Below, in pieces: positions 36,362-45,808 of a stretch of DNA of 64,000 bases. Within the stretch, counting starts at the first letter, position 1; the number at the start of each line of letters is the position of its first letter. The position numbers and the translations under genes were made by a program. Below the pieces are notes generated by a model. That model ran no database searches. It saw only the letters and a list, made by a program, of their open reading frames with translations, and was not told the DNA's origin. The stretch covers positions 17,466,607-17,530,606 of the forward strand of contig CM043877.1 of NCBI GenBank assembly GCA_023846275.1, given 5' to 3'. Source of the stretch: Vanilla planifolia (Eukaryota; Streptophyta; Magnoliopsida; Asparagales; Orchidaceae).

Positions 36362-39300
36362 TGTTATACCCAGTAAAAATTTTTATGTTAATCTTTAATA
36401 AATTAATTTTTGGCTTGGATGATTTCAGATCGACAGTAGGATGAGCCAGGAGCTCAATTGGAGGCTATTAGAATTTCTGAAATTTTCTGGGGATTTTTCG
36501 GAGCACCGAGGAATTTTTAAGTAATTTTCCCTGATTTATTGGATTTTTAGAAATTCGAAAATCCATCTAAATTAAACCGGAAATTTGTTTTTACCGCGCG
36601 TGAACCGGACCGGAGCGGTTCAGCGAAGGCGGGGGCGGTTCGCCGAGTGCGTTTGCGCGTGCGTTTGGATAAGCCGCGGATAAGCGGATCGGACGGACGA
36701 GATCAGCGATGGAGATTAACCGGCTGATCGAAGGTTAAACGGCGTTTTGGCAGGTCAACCGGCACTTAATGGGTCGTTAACGGGTTATTACCGGTTTAAG
36801 CGGGGTATTTAACCCGAACCGTTTCGACCCTTAGGGTTTCGAACGGCGGCCGGAGACGAGGCATTCGCGGCGGACGGCGATATTTTCCGGCAGCCTTTCA
36901 AGGGGCTTTTTATACCTGGAGGTTCGCGTGATCGAGGAGAATCGATTGGTACCGGTTTCGTGCGGCGAGGAACAGCGGTTGGTCGCGTGCGAGCTTCACC
37001 GTCGCCACCGTCGCCGGAGAAGAAAGGTAGGAAATTCAGATTTAAATCAGTTAATTAGCAAATTAAACACATGGATTATTTTGCAAATTACTACCTGAGC
37101 ATGCGAATTGTGGTTTTTTTTGGAATTGATTAATGCAATTATTGAATTTAGCATGTTTAGGGTTTTCGAAATAAAAAAATTTATTATGCTGTCGAATTCG
37201 GGAAGTTTACCAAGCATGTGTTGAAATTGATTATGTGCTTTATTCATGTTAAGGTAGTATCGTATGCTGGAATTGTTTAATTTCGCAAATTGTCAAATTG
37301 GGGATCGGATGAAACTCCTTTGGTGGAAAATTTTAATTGAATCCTTAGAAATTAGTGACATTATTGAAACATTAGGATAGTATGAACATAGAATTTTGTT
37401 TCTCCTTGTTCGCGGTCGCCGGAAATCGGCGGAAGAATTTGATTTGGTCGGCGATTGCGTCGGCTAGGGTTTCGCGGGCGTCGGACCGAGGAAGGAGAAG
37501 GGTTTAGATAATTACAAATTTAATTAAGTAATTAATGGTATTTACGCTATTTTATTAGTAATTAAAATAAATCCAATTAACGGATTATTAAGAAAATTGG
37601 TTCGGCGGTGTCGCGGTTCAGCGCGAGAGTTCCAAACCGGCAGCGAAAACCGGTTCAGCGGGATTCGGCGCGAAAGCCGAACCGGCAGCGAAAACCGGTT
37701 CAGCGGGAGTCGGCGCGGACGAACGGCGCGGCACGGAGGAGAGAGAAGCGGAAGGAAAATTCGAAAATTTATTATTAATCCGAATTTTCGGAAATAAAAA
37801 AAAATAAGCGAAAAATTTAATTCGGAAATTAATCCGAATTTTTGGAAAAAGGATATATGTGGAATTTAAATTCGGAAACTATTCCGAATTTCCAAAAAAT
37901 GGATAAAGACGGAAATTGATTACGGAATTTAAAAATTTCCTGAAGTAGGGAAAAATGTTATCAGTGACGACAGTACAGTTGAAAGCAGTCATACAGAGGT
38001 ATGGTACATGGATGCTACCAGAACAGTCAGTAACTGGTATAGTTGTATTGCTTGGATGGCAATAGCATGGATTGAGTCAGTTACTCAGTGTTGGCATATT
38101 TTATGGATTGGCATACTGGACCGGACTACTATAGACCCTATATGATATTTTAGGGTAGTTGTGGTAGGTAACTATGCGGTTCAGACTTAGCTTCCACAGT
38201 ATACATGTGACTGGTATGCGCCTTGTTGTACCTGGATACATGTTGCCGGATCTTGGAGTTAGAGATTGACAATGACTGTAGGGGCGTGAGCTTCTATGGA
38301 AGTTGTTGGTAGAGGACTCCTTGGGACGGTGGCTGAGTCGACCTCTTCTGGTCCACGAGTGTAGGCCTGCGCGCCTGAGAGTGGCAGCGGCAGGGGTGAC
38401 TCGCCGTGGCTAGCCAGGGTGTCTCACGTTGGCTAGAGATCTATGTGACGGGTTTGTCTATAGTCTCCAGAAGATTGATTGACGAGAGACGCTGCGGTGT
38501 CGGGTGCTAGGCGCCATGCGTGCGCAGAGATGGGCGTGTCCCGCTGGCATGCTACCTGGAAGCATCAGAGGAGAGCTACTCTGTTGTGACTGGGGTGACT
38601 GTGGTTGGTTGGAGTCTGGAACTGAGAGTGCCTATCCACCATACATTGTTATGCTGTATTCCTATATTGTTGTTATTATCCTTCTCTTGCATGTGAGTTT
38701 TACTAGCTGTCTTTCCTACTGGGCGTAGCTCATTCCTGTATTATGTATTTTCAGTGGCTCGGCAGACTTGACGCTACCAGATTAGGTGGGATCGTAGTCA
38801 GCAGGTTTGGGGAGGATATCTGATTTGTGATTGTCTAAAATATTCTGGTTAGTTGATTGTTACTATTGGATGTACTTAATGAGATTGTTATTCTCATATG
38901 TTATGTAATCCGTGAGGGTAATTCTGGCTTATGTTCCGGTTGGATAATATTGTACTTGTTAGACTTGGTTTATTTCTTGTAATGTAATCTCCATTTACTG
39001 CCCTACCTTATTGTATTGGAGTATGGTGTGTGGAGTGCCATATCTTATTTGTGGATGTTATGTATTTTATTTTTGATGGTGAGGTCATTACATGACTATG
39101 GAACTTAACCGTGGGGGTTCAGACTTCTATTAGACCGGTTCTCCTATCGGTATGGGTTAGGAGTATTGGGTCTAGCAGGAGTAACATTGCGCGAGTCCAT
39201 CTGTTAATTCAGGAGTCATGAACTTGATTTGACGGTGTACCCGGGAGATGGGATCCACATTGTTAAGGAAAGTAGGTGTGTAATGATGCGTTATATCCTA

Positions 39301-39413
39301 TGTTTTTCGTAGGCTACTCAGGTTGGTATGGGACGATCTGAGCTGTCTATATGTAAAAAAAAAAAAAAAAATGTATGCCAAAAATCAGCCTAGAAAAAAA
39401 ATGGGGTGTAACA
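36362..39413 (+). mobile_element. Solo LTR (3052 bp) inside LINE-B1
   Basis: Begins TGTTATACCC and ends GGGGTGTAACA: the TG...CA ends and short imperfect inverted repeat of an LTR. No gag or pol frame and no second LTR, so it looks like a solo LTR, by size of a long-LTR gypsy lineage. Inside are GC-rich tandem motifs (37612-37720, units around GAACCGGCAGCGAAAACCGG), AT-rich flanks and a late A15 run (39357-39371). It has general features in common with the solo LTR in LINE-B2 (GCGTTTGGA, GGATAAGCG), which sits in the opposite sense. It is flanked by 140-bp direct repeats rather than the usual 4-6 bp. Orientation is my best guess. Confidence 0.75.
37612..37720 (+). repeat. GC-rich tandem motif inside the solo LTR
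   Basis: Two to three imperfect units of about 44 bp built around AACCGGCAGCGAAAACCGG followed by TTCAGCGGGA(T/G)TCGGCGCG. Confidence 0.7.
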
Positions 39414-39553
39414 GGTCGTGGACATGATGGAAACCCAGGCTATACTTCTGGCCCTTAATATGCTGAGGGAATCCCTTCCCCAGTACCGGGCTGTGGAATT
39501 CCAAACTGACTCGATGATGACGCTCCAAGTGGTGTGCGAGATGATCTCCCACC
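39414..39553 (+). repeat. 140-bp direct repeat, right copy
   Basis: Identical to 36222-36361 over all 140 bases. The LINE-B1 sequence then continues (CCCCACTGGTGGGGGC). Confidence 0.93.
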
Positions 39554-39806
39554 CCCCACTGGTGGGGGCTTTTGCTAAGACTCTTCAGTTTGCCAAGGGT
39601 CTGGAGGCTGTCCGATTCACCCACATCCATAGAGAAGGGAACACGCCAGCTGACTGGGTTGTTCGTGCTGCATGCCTCAATGAGTTTGTATGGGCTCCTG
39701 GGGACTCCCTCCCCAAACCCCTACTTAAGCTTATGTTGTCTAATTTCATGTTTGATCCTCCTTGAGGATCCATCTTGTAACATGTGTAAGGCTTGGCCTT
39801 TTTTTT

Positions 39807-39826
39807 GATATAATATATATTATATC
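39807..39826. repeat. Perfect 20-bp palindrome at LINE-B1 3' end
   Basis: GATATAATATATATTATATC equals its own reverse complement. It lies 8 bases before the A-rich tail, and the same sequence is at 55862-55881 in LINE-B3. It could fold as a hairpin in the RNA. Confidence 0.9.
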
Positions 39827-39839
39827 CATTTAAAAAAAA

Positions 39840-39853
39840 AGCATGAATGAGAG
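39840..39853 (+). repeat. LINE-B2 target-site duplication, 5' side
   Basis: AGCATGAATGAGAG, identical to 48680-48693. It also contains the 3' target-site copy of LINE-B1. Confidence 0.9.
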
Positions 39854-40418
39854 GAGACCGGAAGCCTACGACGGGAAGCTGGTAACGGAAGGCGGGTGAC
39901 GGGGTGCTGGAAACGGTGGGCCGGTGATGGGAAGCTAGAGACTGGAATGAGCTCGCGACGGGAAGCTGGTGGTGGAGGGCTGGTGATGGGGGCTTGTGAC
40001 AGATTGCTAGTGACGAAGTGTAGGCGACGGGACATGAGTGGCGAAAGGTTAGTGAGGAGAAGCTGGATTCTGAAGCTGGTGGGGTAGGCGTAAGCAAAGG
40101 GTGAGGTACTGTGACGGTGCTAGAGACTAGAATAAGGGAACTCGCGGCAAGACAGAAGGGAAGGTGTGCACGTGACGGGAAGCTGGTAACGACTAGTTTG
40201 ACGAGCGTGCACGTGCATAGGGCACGTGAGAAGCCAAGACCGTTGTGTAGGATTGCCTGGCCACGTGGATCCGAGAATTTTGAATTTGAAATCCTTGGAA
40301 ATTCGCTCCGAGCGGGGGTGCGGGGACAGGATTAATTGTAAGGACATCTCACGGTGTAGAATACCGGATCTTCCTCTTGCATGGTTCTGGGACCCCTACA
40401 ACCCTAACGGGAAGAAAG

Positions 40419-42250
40419 ATGGCTCGAAACAAGGTGAGGAAGAGCAACAGAAAGATGATGACTTCTGGGAGCAAATCGTCGGAGAGAGAATGCCTCTCCT
40501 CCACCTCTGAGGGGAAAATGACGGCCGCTGAGAAGAATCTCCTTGCTCCTCAAATTTCAGCTGATGCGGTAGAGGTATCAATTGAAACTATTGGAACTAC
40601 TGACTCACTGTGTAGCCTGGTGAAGGAGGTGGAATCTGTGGAAGCGCTAGCTGAGATACCTGAACGTCAAAGCTAGGGTGATGGATGCAGGGGGCAAAAT
40701 GCTGGCCATACCACGATTGCTGGCCAGATGGAGCTGGGGAATACAGAGCACAAGGATGAGGAACATGTGGGGACTGGAGGCCCATTCAAATAGGATCAGC
40801 TTCAGGGAAGCTCTAATAGCAAACAACAAGGCCCCAAGTAGTCGAGTAACTTGCTTTGTGCGTCTGGCCAACATTGATGTAAAAGATCGTGCTGCGAGCA
40901 TGCCAGACCATGTTAAGGGTGGAGATGTCATTATGTCATCGGAAGCATGCAACAAGCGTATCGAATTCCACAAGTTCGATCTGGTTGGGCAAGTATACGG
41001 GAACACCCTCCCATTCTCCACCATTGCACGTGTGCTGCAGAAGAGATGGGACCATTACAAGAATTTTGGGATCCTCGACCTGTCATCTTGCTGCTTCTGC
41101 CTGTATTTTGACTCCATTCGTGAAAGGAATGAAGTATGGTTAGGTGGCCCGTGGCAAATTGCAGGTCAAGCCATGTGACTTGACATTTGGACACATGAAT
41201 TCGGGCCCAACGCCGCAACAGTGATGTGTGCACCAGTGTGGGTGCGTCTTCTATGCCTCCCCTTAATATACTGGGATGTGAAGAACATCCGGAGAATTGC
41301 TAAGGCAATTGGGGAGCCCTTCTTACTTGATGGATGGACTGTCGATATGGGATGATCTTCCTTTGCTAGGGTGTGCGTCTGGATGGACCTCTCGAAGCCT
41401 TTAAAACTAGTCATATGGCTAAACGGGGAATTTGGAAGAATCTATTGGGCATTCGAGTATGAGGGACTGCCACGGGTTTGCTTTTCGTGTGGGCAAGTTC
41501 GGGGTAGTGCAGCACGCATACGTCCCCGGAGGCTGCGCATGCATGTACAATGGGAATGATGAACAATGGGGAGATAGCGGGTAAGCGTGGAGAGAAAATT
41601 ATTATTGCGACCTCAGGAGACAATGAGCTTGGAGGTGGATCGCTGGAGGTGGAGGATACACACAATTGTGGTGGAAGGCTACTGAAGCTGAGTGCTCCAG
41701 AACTCCTCGAATGATGGTGGGGAATATGTATGACCTAGAGAAGAAGGGACAAATGATGGGCCAGTGGATGCTTGTCCAACCTCGGTGCAGGAGACAGGGC
41801 GTGGTCGAACACAGAGGTTCCGCAAGCAGAGCGAGCCATAATTCACGGAAGACCTTCAGCCGAGGGACTTCTGCTGAGGTAGCCGTAAGTATGCATCACA
41901 GGAAGAGGAGCCTATCCAAGGCTCGAGGAAGAGATATGACGAGGCGGGCTTCATCCTCAAGGGTCAGGGGAGACAGGGAGAGGACTCCACGGGAAGAAGC
42001 TCCAACGAAGGAAGTGGAAACGGGGCAGACTGTGCAGGCAGGAAGGAATGAGGGGAAATTGCCATTGCTGTAGGAGGATTATGCGGTGGACCAACCCAAG
42101 AGATTGGATGGTTACTACACCAAAACGATGTAGGAGAACTTCTCCTGGGCTACGCTTCGTGGGGTGCAGGGGATATCGAAGAGGAAGATGGAGGATGCCT
42201 CATCTGGGGAGGAGTACCTCGGCGTGGCTGGAGAATTGTGTGGCCGCACG
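40419..42250 (+). pseudogene. LINE-B2 ORF1 (gag-like) remnant
   Basis: MARNKVRKSNRKMMTSGSKS starts the frame, which stops at 40674-40676. Another frame (40678-41178) carries ISFREALIANNK, IEFHKFDLVGQVYGNTLPF and LYFDSIRERNEVWLGGPWQI (DUF4283-like), ending at a TGA where B3 has GGG (Gly). Then come WTHEFGPN, VWVRL and WLNGEFGRIYWAFEYEGLP. The zinc knuckle starts CFSCGQV but loses its His and last Cys by frameshift. A basic Arg/Ser-rich tail follows. Confidence 0.72.
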
Positions 42251-44804
42251 GCGGCACCACTTACAAAATTCCTGGTGATGATGCATTTCGCGGTTTGGAA
42301 TATCAGAGGAGTTAGGGACAGGAAGTCCAGAAGTTACTTACAAAGGTTTGTACGCGAGGGGAATATTGTAGTCGTGGCCCTTATGGAGACAAAAGCACAA
42401 TGTTTCCTAAGGAAGGATGCAGACTGGCTCCTTGGGAAGGAATGGAATTTCGTGGCTCAACCATCAACTGGCATGTCAGCAGGTATTATTCTGTTGTGGA
42501 AGAGCTAGGTCGATATCACTATCACGGCGGCCTCAACGCATGTTGTGGCGTGCCAAGTGTGGCTACATAGTGCAAACAAGCTAAATTGCTTCGTTGTTTA
42601 TGGCCCCAAAGATCACCATAAGCGTCGGGAAGTCTGGGATGTCATCAAGCATACGTCTAGCAGGGATGACCCACTCATTATGGCAAGGGATCTTAACCTT
42701 GTGATGGTGCAAGAAGTGAAACGAGGTGGGAAGAAGTTTATCTATGGTAAGGGGCAGTAAGAGCTTGCTGACCTTATGCAAGAGTTGCAGCTGGTGGACA
42801 TGGGTTTCACCGGCAACTGCTTTACCTGGTGCAACGGGAAGCAGGGCGGCGCACGCATCCTGGAGCGACTCGATCGGGTCCTTATGAACTCTGAGGGGAT
42901 GCAGGTGTTTCCTGAATGCTCTTTGCAGCACCTAAGCCGGCTTGGGTCTGATCATTTCCCACTGCTGGTTGATCTGGGGTGCAAAAATTTGCTGCTGAAT
43001 AATGGAAGGATACAATTTGAAAGTGTATGGTTGGACTTCTCGCAGTCGATCGGGGTGGTGCACCAAGCATGGCACAGACGTGTAGGGAGGAATTGCATGG
43101 AGGCGCTAATGATCAAATTTAAATGTTTGCTGGTGGCACTATGGAAGTGGAGCAAAGAGGAGGTGGGGAACATTGTCAACAAGAACACGGAGCTGGAGAG
43201 AAGCATCAATGAACTACAGTTAAAGGAATCTCGGGAGGGACTAGCAGAGGAAGAGAGCATGCGTCTTGGCCACATGATCATTGCCTTCCACCGTGGTTGC
43301 GCACATGAGGAGCAATGGTGGTGGCAGTGAGCAAAAGTGCATTGGGCGCAGCTTGGGGACAGCAACACCCGGTTTTTTCCATGTTGCTGCGACGGCTTGT
43401 GCACGGAGAAACCGATTCACTCAGCTGAGGGACGCAGAGGACAACGTGGTGGATACACCTGAAAGCATCAGGACTGTCCTTTTGGCTTACTTTGAAGAAA
43501 AGTGGCGATGCACGGGGCTGGCGTCTATGCCACTGAACTCTGTGCCGTCTGGCATTGTTTGCTGGGAAATGGCTTCCAAGCTTAGCTACAAGGTCACCAA
43601 GAGTGAGATAATTGCGGCCATGTGGGGAATCAGAAGGAACAAAGCCCCGGGTATTGATGGGATCACGGCGGAATTTCTGCATGGCTATTGCGCAATCACA
43701 CGTAGGGACATCATTCGCACGGTGTAGGCTTTCTTAGAGGAGAGGAGGCTGTTGGAGGAATGGAAGGACACGTTGATTGTCCTCATCCTAAAGAAGTTGG
43801 GGGCGTGTAGGCCAGAGCATTTCTGGCCAATTAGCCTCTGCAACACCATATATAAGGTGGTGGGAAGCGTATTGGTCGAGAGATTGAAACCGATGATGCC
43901 AAGCTTCATCTCACAGGAACAAACAGCTTTCATCCCAGGGCGAAGTATCTCAGACAATGTATACATCGTGCAAGAGATGGCGTCGAAAATGCATGCCTGC
44001 GCCACAGTTTCGGGCCTCATGGCAGTCAAGATCGATATGGAGCAGGCTTACGACAGCGTGCGATGGGATTTCCTGCTCGGGATGATGAAGACTATGGGAT
44101 TTCCTCTTATTTTGGTGTGAATGGATTGCAGCATGCATCATATCCCCGCGATTTAGTGTTCTCATTAATGGCTCTCGCCTTCCTTGGGTGGTGGCGCAGC
44201 GGGGGCTCCGACAGAGATGTCCGCTCTCGCCCTACCTGTCAAGCCCCCACCTAACCAAGTCCATTATATAACAATATTATCATAAATTTTGCTTCGCTGT
44301 TACATCAAGTGAGGACAACTAACCAAAAATCAAAGGTGGGGACCCGACGGTAAGACAAACACACACTCAAAATCCAAAGTGTATATATAGGCATGTTTTT
44401 AAAACATTTAATCACACTAAAACTTTCTCACTCTCACACATCTCTTGAAAATGGCTCTTCTCTAGCAGCACCATTCCCATCTCTCGGTGCAGTGGTTTCA
44501 TGACCTGTGATGTAAGCACTAAATGAGATTTACACATCTCGGTAGATAAATCCACATAGTTAACCAAGTAAATAAAAAGACATAACAAAATACCATAAAC
44601 AATAAAGATGAATCATATGCATCAAGCTAAACCATACCATATGTCATATATATAAGGTAATGCCAAATGAAAACCATAAAGAAATGCCAGTTCCTTATAT
44701 GTGTATTATTTTCGGGCCCAATTCCCTTTGACGCATTATCCTCTGGATCCAAACATCATCAATAAATGACCTCCAGCCGGCATCCAACCAAACACATAAC
44801 ACTA

Positions 44805-45055
44805 GGCAGATATCTGATCCAAAGATCGATACCCTGCAACACATGCTGGGCCTAGTGCCACCAGGCAGGTATGGTACCATACCCTGCAACACATGCTGGG
44901 CCTGGTGTAAATCATCATGGAGTCATAGCACATAATACCAGGCAGATATCTGATCCGAAGATCGATACCCTGCGACACACGCTGGGACTGGTATAAACAC
45001 AAGGCAGATATCTGATCCGAAGATCGATACCCTGCAACACATGCTGGGCCTAGTG
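44805..45055. repeat. Tandem array inside the solo LTR
   Basis: Four imperfect units (three long, one short) with the core ATACCCTGC(A/G)ACAC, a GCTGGG(C/A)CT(A/G)GT(G/A) end and, in three of them, AGGCAGATATCTGATCC before the core. The unit is about 60-75 bp. Confidence 0.85.
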
Positions 45056-45579
45056 GTGAGGATAATGTTCTCTGGGAATCCATTTTTACTATCATTTCCA
45101 ATCGTAATTCCAAACAATTATGCCATATCAAAAGACCTTCTTTCCATATTGTTTCTTTCTTTTGATTTCATTGTCATACCATGTTATTTTTTTCTTTTCA
45201 GTTTTCATGCAAATGAAAAAAACATCAACATATAGAACAATCAAACACCATGTAACTGAAAGAAAATCATGTAAAACAAATACATAGTAATGTGCTACAT
45301 CACAGAGTTAGGAATCTATCTACCTGAATTTGATGTACCAACTGTCTTACTCACTTCTGCTTCTTCTTGATGTCCTACAAGCCCGTAAAATACAAAAATA
45401 ATTAATTTAAATATACTTATTAGTCAAAAATTGCTTTCTAAAAGCTTTCCCAAACACACCCCAAAATAATCCCAAAAGATGGGCTTACGCGGCACTGAAC
45501 CGCCCGCTGGACCGCCCGCGCAGAAAAGCTTTTCTAAAAGCTTTTCCAAACGGCATTTTCCCCAAAATTTTCTTTCGCG

Positions 45580-45735
45580 GTGCTGGACCGCCCGCTCTCG
45601 GCGCACTGGACCTCGCGCTCTCGGCGCTGGACCGGGCGTGCTCGGCGCGCTGGACCGCACGCGCTTGGCGCTGGACCGGACGCTCGGCGCGCTGGACCGC
45701 GCGCTCGACGTGCTGGACCGCGCGCCTCGGCATCC
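45580..45735. repeat. GC-rich minisatellite inside the solo LTR
   Basis: About seven imperfect repeats of roughly 21 bp around GCTGGACCGC-CGCTCGGCGC. Long open frames here on both strands are by-products of the repeat. Confidence 0.8.
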
Positions 45736-45780
45736 GGTTCAGCAGCGTAACCCGGTCCAAAGCCTGGACCGGTTCACGCC

Positions 45781-45808
45781 GCTCTCTCTCTCTCTCTCTC
45801 TCTCTCTC
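45781..45808. repeat. CT microsatellite
   Basis: (CT)n of about 14 units, in the solo LTR. Confidence 0.95.

Larger units (their letters stand above)
32440..39763 (+). pseudogene. LINE-B1 ORF2 (endonuclease-RT-RNase H) remnant, split by a solo LTR
   Basis: ATG 32440 (MRIIIWNIRGAKKG) opens an endonuclease with METKA and GSDHCPLL, but ARDLN in place of the usual GDLN. One frame runs to about 35440 with stops at 33661, 33955, 34201, 34279, 34384, 34450 and 35101. Then a one-base loss shifts it. RT landmarks: IPKK, EHYRPISL, QAAFIPGRSIFDN, LDME-AYDSV and RQGCPL. The active-site box reads FAED instead of FADD. zf-RVT (CQLC-x8-H-x4-C) is near 35700. The RNase H domain (from about 36115) has Tyr for the first catalytic Asp. 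It is interrupted at 36362 by the LTR, and its end (HIHREGNTPADW to FDPP-stop) lies at 39620-39763. Confidence 0.85.
30344..39841 (+). mobile_element. LINE-B1: L1-type retrotransposon with RNase H, carrying a solo LTR
   Basis: A non-LTR retrotransposon of a family distinct from LINE-A, full length apart from decay, about 6.3 kb without the 3.05-kb LTR and its 140-bp duplication. Order: GC-rich 5' region with GACGGGAG motifs (30350-30850); ORF1 remnant; ORF2 remnant (endonuclease, RT, zf-RVT, RNase H); a 3' UTR ending in the palindrome 39807-39826; and a short poly(A). The LTR sits inside the RNase H region. Orientation is opposite to the transporter genes. The antisense frame over its 5' end (30423-31007) is a shadow. 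Confidence 0.9.

Noticed and set aside
38504..38728. Short + frame inside the 3-kb solo LTR
   Set aside because: Isolated, no motif, LTRs are non-coding.
36362..39413. Considering the insert in LINE-B1 as a host gene or DNA transposon
   Set aside because: TG...CA ends, no transposase frame and no terminal inverted repeats longer than a few bases fit a solo LTR better.
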